Of a stretch of 64,000 nucleotides of DNA, positions 21,901-33,258 are shown piece by piece (within the stretch, counting starts at the first letter, position 1; each line of letters begins with the position of its first letter). A program made the position numbers and the translations under genes. Location of the stretch: positions 26,549,542 through 26,613,541 of the forward strand of contig OX388305.1 in NCBI GenBank assembly GCA_947579605.1, in the 5' to 3' direction. Below the pieces are notes generated by a model. The model made no database searches. It saw only the letters and a program-made list of their open reading frames with translations, and was not told the DNA's origin. Source of the DNA: Athripsodes cinereus (Eukaryota; Arthropoda; Insecta; Trichoptera; Leptoceridae).

Positions 21901-24900
21901 CATTCTACATATACAGTACTACAATTCAAAGGTCGTTTTTGTAACTGGCAATAAAGAAATACCATTTATTGGAGTAAAATTAATGTTTCTATAGATAATA
22001 CAAAAAAACTCTGAATCTAAAGACCAATTTGGCTGGAGCAATAAACTAACATTTATCAACTTCAGAACTCTTTATTTACCCTTTAATGATATCACATCAC
22101 CAAAACTTGTGGTAGTAATTTATATATTTATAATTACATATACGGCACAAGGCCATTAAACATAAAAACAATTTGTTTCAATTAGTCGCACACTTTCATC
22201 ATACATACATTTCATATACATGCAACATGGCTTCATTCTTAATAGGTCCACAATAACTAACTAAACTATCTATAAAAATTACATTGCTGAAAGTCTGGCT
22301 GTCGGACACCAAGTTGATACTATTTATTTAGACTTTTCTAAGGCATTCGACAAGGTCTCACATAGCATACTGTAAAGAAGATGACATTTTTGATGTAAAT
22401 GACAAATTTTTTAAATGGTTTTCCAGTTATCTAAGTGGTCGAACATTGCAGGTTAGAGTTGATAGTATTTTTTCTCTGCATTTTATTGCTAGAAGCGGTT
22501 TGCCGCAAGAAAGCCATTTTGGACCAATTTTGTTCCCTATTTTTATTAATGATGTTGTGTCAAGAGTTGGGAGGTATAAAATTTTTTATTTTTGCGGATG
22601 ATATAAAATTGTATAGAAAAATCGAGACAAACGATCATATAATTTAACCATTTAACGCCTTATATATATTATTATTATTATTAATTTTTTTGTCATAGTA
22701 TGCAGTACATGTGTACAGCAATGCAGTACATTGTATGTATAGGTACCTATCTATATAGTAAGTTTACACCATTGAACATTGAATTAGGTTGTATTCCCTT
22801 CTCTCTTCCTTCCTTCCTTCCTCTTCTTCTTTCTATAATTGTTTTTTATATATTGTGCTTTGTATTAAATTGTTCATAGTTAAGATCAGGGATGTTGCGG
22901 ATGTCGATTTTTACACATCCGCGGATGTGAATGCGGATGCGGATTTTTGAAGGCTCACATCCGCGGATGCGGATGCGGATGTATAAGATGTTTTAGAAAA
23001 AAGTATATGAATTAAGAATTAAAATAAAGATATAGTAATTATTAACATTTTTATTAATTACAATTAGTAAATGAAGTTAAAAATAGGAGCATTATACTTA
23101 ATAAAAAGTAATATTGCTGCCTTCTCTGATTCAAGCCGGTTACGCAGAGGTTCATAAATTAAACCCGCACTACTAAATAATTGTTCACTAGGAACACTGC
23201 CTGGTGGAGTGGATAAAAATCTTCGTGCTATCGGTGATAATATCTTAAATTCTTCTCGATGAACACTCCACCATTTAAGAGGATTTTCATCCATATAGAC
23301 TCTTTTTTTTGTGCGGTAAGAAAGTAATTCCTTTTTGAGTACAGCTTCAGTGCTACCATTTTCTGGTATTTCTTGACTCTCATCTTCACTTGACGAATCT
23401 AACATCATAGCAAGATCGTTCTTTAAGCATGGTTTTCTGGCAAAACTTGATGTCCCTGGTCCTAATTGTTCCATATACTTTTCCTTGGAATCCGTCATTC
23501 TCATTCTTTTACCCCCTTCGGATTCGGCATTTAGAGAGCCGGAAACATCATTCTCAGTTTTTGTCATCATCAAAATGTCTTCTTTAATCTTTTCCTCAGT
23601 CACCGGTGTAAAAAATTTGTGCTTATAGCGAGGATCTAAGTAGGTGGCGATAATAAATAAATTGCTCTCTCCCAAGCTGGAAAATTTTGTTGAAAGTTCA
23701 CTTTTAAGAGACGTGACAGCCTGTCGAATTGGATCAAACTCGAGTGATCTTGTTAAATAGTCATCAACTTTTTTTTCAAGCATTTGAATTATTGGAATTA
23801 CAGATGAAATAAGGGCGTGAGAGCTGCTCAGTTCCCGTGTGGCTTCCTCAAAAGGTCTCAGCAATTCAATAAAATTTTCAATTATTTTCCATTCTTCTGG
23901 CAAAATAGGATTAATCTCATTATCATTGATGTAAAGGCTTAGGGCATCCTTTACCTTTAAAAAACGCTCGAACATGTAATACGTACTGTTCCATCGCGTT
24001 ACACAATCTTGGAACACTTTTAGATGAGGTTGATTTAGTCTGTCCTGAATTGTTTGCAGTTGTTTCTGAGCGATGGTAGAATGATTGAAATGAGTTGAAA
24101 TTTTCTTACACTTTTGTTTGAGTATTTTTATGTTTTCTTGCGAACCTAAACAACCGCGGATAGCAAGTTGTATCTTGTGAACAGTACAATCTATGTCATT
24201 CAATGCTGCTAATCACACGGCTCGTTTCATATTAGATCCTTCATCTCTTATTAGGCAATGCACTTGTTCTTTTTTAATATTCCATTCAGAAAGCATCGTA
24301 TTAAATTTTTCAGAAATTATGTCGCCAGTGTGACGGCCGTCGAATGTCTCGCATTTCAATATAATCGATGTTCTATCAAAGTTTTCGGCAATTCCATGGC
24401 AAGTCAGGCTAAGCAAAGAAGCGTTTGAGCTTGGATCCGACCAAATGTCAGACGTAAACGACATGTTATCAAATGTTTCGATTAATTCTTTAACTTTTTG
24501 AGCAACTTTGCCATATAATTCCTTGCATACAAAATCAGTAAAAAAATTGCGTCCTCTAAAATTATATCTTGGTGCTATTTCTTGTATCAACCTTCGAAAA
24601 CCCAGCCCTTCCACAAAGTTAAATGGTAAATTTTGAAGTGCAATCATTTCTCCAATGAGTTTATCAATTTTTTCCGAATTAAAATTATTATTGTCCCACT
24701 TCTTTTCTTTTAGAACTACTTCTTCTAAGGACAGTTGTTTTTTTGCTTTTTGCAATGGAGTGACAACTTTATCTGAAAAAAAATCACACATAAATTAAAA
24801 TTAATCGGAATAAAATAACTACCTTTGCAAAAGCAACGAACAAACAAAGGACGTGTTTCATTTTTGAAATCAAAAAGAACACTTCTTACTTGTTATATAT

Positions 24901-27637
24901 TATTTGACGTGATAACATCTTATAAATCGATGAATTGATGGCTACAATGTCATATTTTTTCCAATATTTGGGTTAAACAAAGATTACTGAACCGATCTTA
25001 ATAAAATTTCTAAAAGACTTTTTAATAGACAATGAATTTTCTTTATCACTTCACAAGTGACGGAGTTACGTGGCAACAACAAATAATAATAATGAGTGGA
25101 AACATCGCCTAACTAAACTATGAAAGTAAACAAAAACTAATTAATTAACATTTTATATGATGAAACTTACTTGTCTCAGATTTTATCTTCTGCAATTGTT
25201 TTTCTTTCCTTATGCCCTCCAATTTAGAATAGTCTTTTGGGTGCATCGACTTCAAATGATTTTTTAAAGACGAGGTGGTACGGCCCTTGCGAGAGTAACT
25301 TTTATTGCATATTTTACAATCAGCCTTATCATGTTCCTCTATACTTGGCTCAAAATAATTCCATATATCACTTTGTGTTGGTGGTGGCATTGTTAATTAA
25401 CTTATTAGATAAATCTATCAATAACGGGAACCTTGCTTGAATGAAGAATTTTATTATAAAACGATAAACGTTACATTAATTAAAAAATATTACCGGTGTA
25501 AAATAATGGCATTTACCTGGCGATTTTAATAAGCTAACCTAAGACCAATATAAAGATTTTCCAATAAACAATTATTTATACACAATTCTCACTGTATCAC
25601 AACAACACTCAAAATATCTATCTATACGATAACTTTTCCACAGCGCAAACAATCACGTAATGATTTATTCACAGGAAACAAAATTTGTTGCTGTGAAATC
25701 AAACCGGCATATCTGCAAAATGCATATTTTTCACCAGAGCACTTTAAAGTTTTCGCATGTGACATTTTCCATTTATCGTCCGTTTGGTTCGCCTCAACGC
25801 CACTTTATGCATGAATAAAATTTAGACGAATACTGCTTATTGAAGTAGTAGTTGCAAATAAATCAGAATTTGCTTAAATTAAGAGAAATATGCAGATATG
25901 CCAGTATGACTTTAAAATCAGTATAATATTTGAATTTGTGTCACAGTGGCTTCTTATTTTGGAATCTGTGTTGTGAGATAATTCGGTTTGACTTACATGA
26001 TGGAAGTCTTTCATCCTTGAAAGTTTTGAAGCAACCGGCGTATTGCGCAAAAGATCTGTCTGCTCAAAAATAAAATGGCTATTTCCACCTAAAAGCATAC
26101 CGGCCTAAGGCCATCTGACGGATTTTTATTCAACTATACAATATGCCGGTTCGAAATAAAAACAAACGGAAGAAAAATATTTTTTTTGACACCAATAACT
26201 CAAAAACTCAATTTTTGCACATATGCACATATGATTTAACAGTTTTGACACTTGTTGGAATGTCCATTGTGCCCTGTCACTTGCACTATGGAGGATATTT
26301 TTGACGCATCCCCACCTGCTGTGCGTTTTGCGCAGTACTGGAGATCAGTTTGATGGTTTTTTTCTCTGGGTTTCGACACGATAAATAATAAATATTTAAC
26401 AGCGACGTAATGATGCACCACAACAAACGCATCGGATCATGCCACCAATTTTTTCGTTCTCATTGATTAACGGCACGGGCCATTCGTCGGCCCCGCCCAA
26501 TTACTTTCTTGTCGCAACTTGTCATACATCCGCATCCGCATGAACATCCGCATTGATTATTGCGGATGCGGATGTCCAAATCCATGCGGAAGCTCCGCAT
26601 TTGCGGAGCTTCCGTTTTCGGGCTTACACCCATCTTCAGTAGTTACGTGCTTTTTGTAGACTGAATACAAAATTCTTTACAAAAGTTTTTCCGAATATAA
26701 TACTATCATAAGACACGAAAATAACCGACTTCAAAATAATCGATTTTTGTGTTATTCATACCGCGCTACAAATAATCGATACTACTTCGATATATCGAAT
26801 ATTTTTTACAAGTCGATTATTTATATCGATTGTTAATTGTGAACGACTTCGATTACTTCGATTGTAAAATATGATACTATCGCCCATCACTAGTGTGTAC
26901 ATAAGATTAATCAAATTTTTAACACCTATAATTATTTCTTTTATTATTATAAAGTTTTGCTAATTATTATTGTGAAGAATGACAGTATTATGGTGATTGT
27001 ATTTAATGTTTTTGGAATGAGATTTGTTTTTTGTAATAGATATATATCTAAATATTATGTAACTCATGATGAATGATTGTAATAATAATTATTGTAAGTA
27101 TGATTGAATATACTTTGTAATACAATGTAAAAAGGCTTCAATTAATGTGTTAAATAAATAATAAATAAACTATATGATGCACATATATGACTATAACACC
27201 CCAGTAAACAAAATTATTTTTTAATAATTAGCATTTATCCTCTACATTATAATTTTTATTATGTAACAGACAACAAACAATATTTATTATTTGAATAGAA
27301 TTTAATAAATACAACATGCATATGATATAAAACGCTGAATTTTTCGAACAATGTTTTTATACATCCTTTTTCAAAAAAAAAAAATTGTGTTGCCTGCTGT
27401 ATGTGTTACAGTTGAGAAACAATATAACTAAGAACATAAATAAAATTAATGATAATACCTTACAAATGCAGAGTAGATGACAGCACTTATGGAAACAGCA
27501 AGTAGAGTTATAGTGTGAGGTTTGTAGAAAAATTGTAGAGATATATCATCGACTGGACTTTCATTGATAGCTTCAAATGCGTCCTGTTGGATAGACGGAG
27601 TAATTGGTCGCTTGTGCAATAAATTACGTTTTTTCAT
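18915..27637 (-). CDS. Pss: phosphatidylserine synthase
   Basis: An ER membrane enzyme that swaps the head group of phosphatidylcholine or phosphatidylethanolamine for serine. Coding exons (minus): 27637-27459, 21726-21468, 20716-20406, 20023-19769, 19678-19456 and 19160 to a stop at 18915. All junctions are GT...AG and all phases agree. The sum is 1473 bases, 490 residues (human PTDSS1 has 473). Conserved blocks appear in order: [125 protein letters not shown] and CLLYHRYFE. Several hydrophobic membrane segments are evident. The start at 27637 (MKKRNLLHK) is the first ATG of the exon. The C-terminal end is less sure: a strong donor (GTAAGTAT, from 19048 downward) lies inside the last frame, so a further exon is possible. 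Confidence 0.93.
21133..21283. repeat. foldback in Pss intron 1 region
   Basis: Arms 21133-21175 and 21241-21283 are exact inverted copies over about 40 bases (CTGCCCTGCTAAGTAAAAAC and on through TTACCAAACACA), with a 65-base loop. It lies in the intron between Pss exons 3 and 2. It is a small foldback element, non-coding. Confidence 0.9.
21847..22290. other. no gene seen; Pss intron 1
   Basis: AT-rich intron sequence with no supported feature. Confidence 0.4.
22290..22650 (+). pseudogene. LINE reverse-transcriptase fragment in Pss intron 1
   Basis: Broken frames contain [20 protein letters not shown] and, after frameshifts, a degraded GLPQ motif and [12 protein letters not shown]. This is the central part of a CR1/jockey-type RT, truncated at both ends and inactive. 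Confidence 0.75.
22889..26600 (-). mobile_element. hAT DNA transposon in Pss intron 1
   Basis: A transposase gene (25390-23064 minus) lies between two clusters of GCGGATGCGGAT-type repeats in both orientations (22895-22985 and 26525-26600). Such subterminal arrays are common in hAT elements and bind transposase. The left end may start at CAGGGATGTTGCGG (22887-22900). I could not find a matching exact right terminus or an 8-bp duplication, so the outer limits are approximate. Confidence 0.75.
23064..25390 (-). pseudogene. hAT transposase with BED zinc finger, one intron, one nonsense codon
   Basis: Exon 1 (25390-25171) encodes a BED finger (CKIC ... NHLKSMH). A 398-base intron (25170-24773) has a GTAAGT donor and a TTTTTTTTCAG acceptor. 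Exon 2 (24772-23064) carries the RNase-H-like core with SFTSDIW-type first Asp ([15 protein letters not shown]), [16 protein letters not shown], and the C-terminal hAT dimerisation region ([20 protein letters not shown]). The spliced frame is 642 codons with a single in-frame TGA at 24215-24213, where most relatives continue with no gap. Length and order match ZBED1-like hAT transposases. It is otherwise intact, so it looks young. Confidence 0.88.
26601..27440. other. Pss intron 1: hAT-like end and LINE tail, no gene
   Basis: Bases 26690-26895 are rich in TCGATTA-type motifs and end GATACTATCGCCCATCAC, a sequence typical of one end of hAT MITEs; the partner end is not clear. Bases 26920-27172 resemble a LINE 3' untranslated region, ending in AATAAATAATAAATAAA. 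Confidence 0.4.
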
Positions 27638-28030
27638 TTCGATATTTTAAATTAAATGTATAGTTCTCAAGTCTAGAAAAATCTTCAAAATTTTCTACGA
27701 CATGCACCAAAGACTATTAAAACGATAAGCAACCGCGAATTACTCTCCTTTCCTTCACCTAACCTCACTCTCACTGCTCACTCTACGAAATTGAAATGAA
27801 ACCAAACTTGTCAAAAAAAAAATGCAAATACTTCTATGGATATTAATTTGGCAATAAAACAAAAGTTTTACGCATCAGCTATTCGACAGTAACAGGAATT
27901 ACTGTCACTGTCAAATAATGATAGTTTTGACCTTGACGTTTCGCAAATTTCACTATTTTACAGTAATTTATGTAAAGGGGCGTTTACATTTTGTTCACTT
28001 TCAGTGATCACTCCGGATGATCCTCCAAGA
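27638..28030 (-). promoter_or_regulatory. probable Pss promoter and 5' UTR region
   Basis: Directly upstream of the Pss start codon on the minus strand. It contains mixed pyrimidine- and purine-rich stretches and no open frame. Position is the only evidence; no TATA box or initiator could be fixed. Confidence 0.35.
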
Positions 28031-28304
28031 TGAAAAGGTGTGAATAGACCATTAAAGGATGACGTCACAGAAAAATCATTGAGGGGCATCAGGCATCCCA
28101 ACACAACAGACGATTACGGTGTAATATTAGGTGGAACGAATAAAGAATACCTAATAATCAAAAAAACTGTCAGTGTCGATTTTGTTATTATTTTGTCGTC
28201 TGACTTTCTTTTTTTTCTCTTATGGCATAACATCCTACAAGGATGATTTGCGCAATCTGACTGTTTGCCCTCCAAGCAAAAGCAAATCCATAGACAAGAC
28301 CACG

Positions 28305-28925
28305 TGATCTTTAATGTCGGAACTCATTGAGTTGGTAGGCCCCAATGTCAGATATCTGTCAAATATAGTTTTTTATGGAGGAAAATTGTTGCTACAATAA
28401 TATTAATTGGACTTTTTGGCAAAATATTTTTTTCTTTTTTTATTTGCAAAAATAAAATAAAACTGGCAAAAATAAAATCTAATTCAAATATAAACTAAAG
28501 GAAATCTGTATTCGAAGTAGATTTTAGGCAAAAACAAAATCTACCTCGAATATAAACTTAAAGAAATTTGTATTCGAATTAGATTTTATTTTTGCCGGTT
28601 TTATTTTATTTTTGCTTATTTTATTTTTGCCGCAAAAATAAAATAAGCAAAAATAAAATAAGCAAAAATAAAATAAAACCGGCAAGAATAAAATCTGACT
28701 CGAATACAAATTTCTTAAAGTTTACATTCGAATTAGATTTTATTTTTGCTGGTTTTATTTTATTTTTGCCGGCAAAAATAAAATAAAACCAGAATAATTA
28801 ATCGTGGTGACCAAAAAATTATTCTACATATGGCAACAATTTCGTGAATATTACTTTTTCTATGAAATCTCACATTTGACAACAGTGGGGCCTACCATCT
28901 CATATAGTGCCAAGAGATCTAGGTC
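28305..28925. mobile_element. foldback/MITE-like element with complex internal inverted repeats
   Basis: Ends are inverted: GGTAGGCCCCAATGTC from 28333 against the complement of GTGGGGCCTACC at 28885-28896. Similarity extends another 15-25 bases outward. The interior (28430-28790) is built of alternating direct and inverted copies of AAAATAAAATAAAACYGGCA and AAATCTAATTCGAATA blocks. These can fold into several nested hairpins. It has no coding content. Confidence 0.75.
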
Positions 28926-29025
28926 ATAGATATATACTACATAACCATAGGTTTTGTATGGAATTCTGTGTACATAACTGGATAAATAACTTCTATGATT
29001 TTGTATGTTCTTGGCGCGGTCCACG

Positions 29026-30402
29026 GAATAGGGAACTTGCACATATTTTTTTTATTCTTTAGAATCATAAATAAAGTAATCAGTAACACATATCAGTAAA
29101 TTTTTTTTCGATACGTTGCTTAATTTCTGTTTTATAGCATTTTGAAATTTCGATTTTTGAATTTCCGCGAAAACGCCACATCCGAAAGCGCCATTTTGAT
29201 GACGTCATACGTCCCTTCGATCTCTCTGTCTACAGATGCTTAGTACATTTCGTAGTATATATCTATTAGTTTGACGAGGTTATTTACTGTTGTGGTTTGG
29301 GTTTAAACGCTTTTTTGCTAAAAACTTCAAGATGATTAAATTTTTACGTATAAACATACATCAGTTCCTATTTTTTAATTTAGTTATAATGACGGAAAAC
29401 GATTTTCTCAAGGGGCGATCGGATATTTATCATGCATATAATAATAAGCCCGCCGGTAGGTGCTATAGCTTTGTCTTATAATGTTATTACTAATTTGTAA
29501 ATGCAATACAACATTGTGTAATAATTACATTATATTCAATGGCAATTAGTATCAATTTTTCATCATTCTTAGGTCTGATTAGTGATTACAGGTTCTAAAT
29601 ACGCCATTACTTTTCTGTACTGGGTGCATGGTCGGAGTGAAGATCCTGCTAAAAAATCTGTCCAATGTTATTGGAAAAAATCAAAGTTGGCTGAAGTTAG
29701 CACAGAAGTTAAATTTTGTGCTGAATTGAGTCATCGATTATCTACTATATCCACACCGAGTGAGTTTCTGACAGCCATTGTGTCAAAACCAAAAGATTTT
29801 TATTGTAAATCAGATAGTATTTTAAGGATATAGTAACAAATGTCGACACCATAAGCATCCACTACTTAATAGATGTGTTCATTACCTAATAACAATATTT
29901 ATACTGCGAATGATTTTGTTTGTTTTGTCATTGGACGATAGAAATGGAAAGCTGCAAAGAAGTCGCTGAACTTACAGTACAGTATGCAGCTAACAATATC
30001 GGCATGCGTAGAAATAATTTATTCGGTGTCGTATAAGTTATATTTGTACACCTTGGACTACACAATATTTGTATGACCTTTTTGGAAACATTTTGTATCA
30101 ATCCAAGATATATTTACCTACTTCGAAAATGTTAAAAACCGGACTCAAATACCAAGCGATTGTTAATCCCATACATTACGATAAACAACAAAACATCACT
30201 CAGGACATGTGACGTCACAAATGCAATAGCCAGCAATATGGCGTTCAAACAGCGGGCGAAAAAGCGTGATTTTATTTATTAAAATAATAAATGAAAATAT
30301 TTATTTTTGAGTTTTAATCAAAATATAATCGATATATAACCTTTTTTCTACCTAATTAATGCATTTCACAAAATATCCCTCTCGAGTGCAAGTTCCCTAT
30401 TC
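29026..30402. mobile_element. TIR element of about 1.4 kb carrying a small two-exon ORF
   Basis: The 17-bp ends GAATAGGGAACTTGCAC (29026-29042) and its exact complement (30386-30402) face each other. No target duplication is obvious. Inside lies a possible spliced frame (see 29390-29833). The superfamily cannot be told from the ends. Confidence 0.65.
29390..29833 (+). CDS. unrecognised transposon-borne protein, two exons
   Basis: ATG at 29390 opens MTENDFLKGRSDIYHAYNNK. A donor (CCCGCCG|GTAGGTG, about 29456) and an acceptor after GATTACAG (about 29590) join it in frame to SKYAITFLYWVHGRSEDPAK, then CYWKKSKLAEVSTEVKFC, ending at 29833. This gives about 103 residues without stops. The second part reminds me of the region downstream of SWIM-type fingers in insect transposon proteins that also carry a YqaJ-like nuclease, but that is a weak recollection. 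No catalytic motif is visible. It is probably a leftover portion of a larger gene. Confidence 0.4.
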
Positions 30403-30516
30403 TAGCGTTTGACGTTTCTGTTAAGGCAAAAGAGAAGTGTGTGTTTCCGTGTTTATAAGTGCGCTTTAAGTATTTTTCGTCGTTTTAAATTATAATTTAC
30501 TCTCCTAATCGCTAAA

Positions 30517-30576
30517 ATGGTTATTTCATGTTCGTCTTATAACTGCACAAATCGATGGAGTAAAGGGACTTTAAAA
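30517..30576 (+). pseudogene. THAP-domain N-terminal fragment
   Basis: MVISCSSYNCTNRWSKGT followed by a stop matches the first cysteine pair (C-x4-C) of THAP zinc fingers, which occur in P-element-type transposases and their domesticated relatives. Nothing downstream continues it. About 90 bases of promoter-like sequence precede it. Confidence 0.55.
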
Positions 30577-30599
30577 TAATACTACTATAAGACAAAAGT

Positions 30600-31200
30600 A
30601 TACTAATAACTAATAACTTTTAGTAATGTTTAATATTTTATGATTATATTTTAATTGAATCCGATGTATTAAGTATGATAGTTTCATATGCTGCAATATT
30701 ATTTGTTATTTGAATGTATTTTAATTATTTTGTTATTAGATCTATTAATGCTTCAAAAATTATTGTATTTGCTTCATGGCAAAAATATACAGATAAAGTA
30801 TTTACAAATAACTTGTTTTATTTTAGTATTTTCCCCAGTTTCCTGTGTTAACAATCCTGTGATTCCTATAGTATTTATTATGGTTGGTCTTATTCGCACG
30901 GCGCAGCCATATCAAGCCAAAGTGACATACGTCAAGAGAATGATATATTTTTTTGATTATTGTATGTAACACAGTCTGTTGTGTTGAAAACTGGATTTTC
31001 ACTTACTCAGAAGTGTGGATGTCAATCAAATTAAGTTTTGAACTACTATAGATGACTCGCACACATTGAATTGCTCAGAAAAATGGACATTAATATTTTT
31101 GCCCAGACTGAGGATCGAACCCACGATATTAAGAAACAACATACTGTGCATGTGAACTGCGCTTTATAAATCTTGTGCATAACGACGTGTCTATGGTTTA
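30600..31200. other. no gene seen; possible minus-strand tRNA-like B box
   Basis: AT-rich. At 31111-31125 the complement reads GTGGGTTCGATCCTC, which fits a Pol III B box. No convincing A box or SINE body was found. Confidence 0.3.
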
Positions 31201-31207
31201 TAAGCAA

Positions 31208-31292
31208 AGCATGGATGTATATAGGTAGGGGATGGAACGTTTATAGTAATTTGTATGAATGACAGCGAAGCCAAAAAGTGAGGAAGGGAAAT
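31208..31292 (+). repeat. 85-bp dispersed repeat, copy 1
   Basis: The block from ATGGATGTATATAGGTAGGG to GAGGAAGGGAAATCG recurs at 54556-54641 with few changes (also plus). Both copies lie near, but not at, THAP remnants. Confidence 0.85.
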
Positions 31293-31296
31293 CGGA

Positions 31297-32232
31297 TAGC
31301 CTAGTATTCACAGCAATTTTAAAACTTTCGACGCCAGGACCCTCTACAGACGGACGCCCGAAGCTTTTTCGTTTGGAAAGGTGGCGCATTATTCGTTTTG
31401 TTTATTCATGATTTTTTCATTGCCTTATACATTTCGAGAGATAACGCAAATTTATAAAGAAGGAAAAATAAAATACGAATTTTCTTGTAATCAATGTACA
31501 GTAAATAGTAAATAGAAATAAATATTTGGTCTCCCACTATTTTCCATCGAGTGTCGTGGAGTAGGCAAATGGTCTCAAAACTTCACGTAATATACTACAA
31601 TTTGCACCTATTCTGAATGTACTATTTCACACTATCACAGTATATCCCACAAGTGGGTAGCCAGTATACCAGCCTCATATAATAAACATGCAAGCCATCC
31701 TTTCTGTGCCAACAAAAAATTAAGATACTTGGAATTCAAAATTTCATGTGTCTTTATTTTTTCGAACACCTGAAAACTTACGGAAGAGTTGAAGACCACT
31801 TCTTTGCCAAGTGCTCCAAGGAAAAACGAAAGAATCCTGAATGACTTATTTTTTATTGGCACGAAGAGGACAATCTGTATGCTTATTACTTGTTCGACGT
31901 GCTGTAGGGGTATAGCAGTCAGAAGATAGCAGTAATATTATGTTTATAATTTATTATCCTGTGTTCCCCTAAGTAATATTTTATTTTTCTTTCCTCTAAA
32001 TTTAAAAGCCTTATAATGCAGTATTTCATTAATTTTTTGTCGATCATACACTTCTTAACCTTTCTATCAGATTTATAAATTTGTGTTATCTCTCAAAATA
32101 ATGTACAAGACAATGAACAATTAATCATGAATAAACAAAACGAATAATGCGTCACCGTTACAAACGAAAAAGCTTCGGGCGTCCGTCTGTAGAGGGTCCC
32201 GGCGTCGAAAATTTTAAAATGGCAAAGGCTAT
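31297..32232. mobile_element. foldback element with ~115-bp inverted arms
   Basis: Arms 31297-31413 and 32122-32232 are inverted copies (for example GACCCTCTACAGACGGACGC and GTTTATTCATGATT). The loop holds a smaller inverted-repeat element (31634-31912). The right arm is cut at 32232 by the MITE and MULE insertions; its expected continuation resumes beyond 43923. Confidence 0.8.
31634..31912. mobile_element. MITE-like element with core-repeat ends
   Basis: Both ends carry the dispersed core in opposite directions (CCCACAAGTGGGTAGCCAG...CAAGCCATCCTTTCTGTGCC and the diverged complement of it at 31855-31912). This indicates that the core repeat is the terminal inverted repeat of a non-autonomous transposon family. 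Confidence 0.65.
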
Positions 32233-32987
32233 ACGAGAAGTTAGATCACCGAAATGCATTCTATAATCTAACTCACTAATACTACTAAAGAAATTTGACA
32301 CCACTTGTCAAATTTCAAATATAAGGTGATAGGTATTTTTTTCAACATATATACAGCATAATATAGTATTATAAATTGTACAAACTGAATCTAACCTAAT
32401 CTGAAAATTAATAGCAGTTTATTTATTTCCAAACCTAACCTTATTTTTATCTCCTTTCGATCTATTTATTCAGAATATAAAATAAAATGTACAGATTTTC
32501 TCAGCAATTCCAATTTTCTCTAAATCTACATTGCTGAAAGATAAAGTGATGTGGCCATACTTGGGCGACTTGATGAGATCCCACTGACCAAATCCTGAAA
32601 GATGGTTATGTCAGAAGCAAGAGAAATAGAGGGCATGTATGTGGAATTGTGTAAATGTGGCGTTCTATCCCCTCTGCCTACTTGGGATTTGATAGACAAT
32701 AAACTTCAATATGTTTAACAAAATCATTATTTATTAAAATCACATAGGTCAGAAGGCATTTACAAACATAAAAAGTAAAAATATCTTATTATAAATAATT
32801 TATTGACAAAATTATTAAGCAAACGAAGCAATAAAACACTCACAAGCGGCGCCAACGTTCCAAACTTAGCGAGAATGACGTTTGTTGCACAGGCGCGCCA
32901 CGCGGCGGATATGGCGCTAGTCATTGCTTCTACTTGTCATTATCTTTAGTAGTATTAGTAATGCATTTCGGTGATCTAACTTCTCGT
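32233..32987. mobile_element. MULE-type MITE with 9-bp target duplication
   Basis: Perfect 28-bp inverted ends begin ACGAGAAGTTAGATCACCG. The 9-bp duplication AAAGGCTAT flanks them at 32224-32232 and 32988-32996. A further inverted stretch (ACTAATACTACTAAAG) lies just inside. A 9-bp duplication is the signature of Mutator-like elements. The first six bases equal those of the MULE that starts 13 bp to the right. There is no coding capacity. Confidence 0.9.
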
Positions 32988-33000
32988 AAAGGCTATTCGT

Positions 33001-33044
33001 ACGAGACAATATTTTACCGATCATTATATTAATGCGCATGCGCA
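33001..33044 (+). repeat. MULE left terminal inverted repeat
   Basis: Starts ACGAGACAATATTTTACC and ends ATGCGCATGCGCA. It pairs with 43880-43923 with one mismatch (A/T at position 38). Confidence 0.92.
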
Positions 33045-33258
33045 TATTAATTTTTGAAAAGCGCGCGTAAGCTGCGTTTGTTTACCTTTCAGCCATGTCT
33101 TTCTATTTCAGCTTTCAGACGTTGAAGGTCGATTTTGTTTTTGATTTTTTTTTAACGTGTTAAATGTGCGTTAGTAATTGACTTGTCTTTCTTTTTCAAC
33201 TTTCGAGCGCTTGGGGTCAATTTTATTTTTTGTTGAAGTTAATTTAACATCCATTAGA

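Noticed and set aside
31105..31135. Minus-strand SINE or tRNA
   Set aside because: Only a B-box-like sequence is seen; the A box and a body are lacking.
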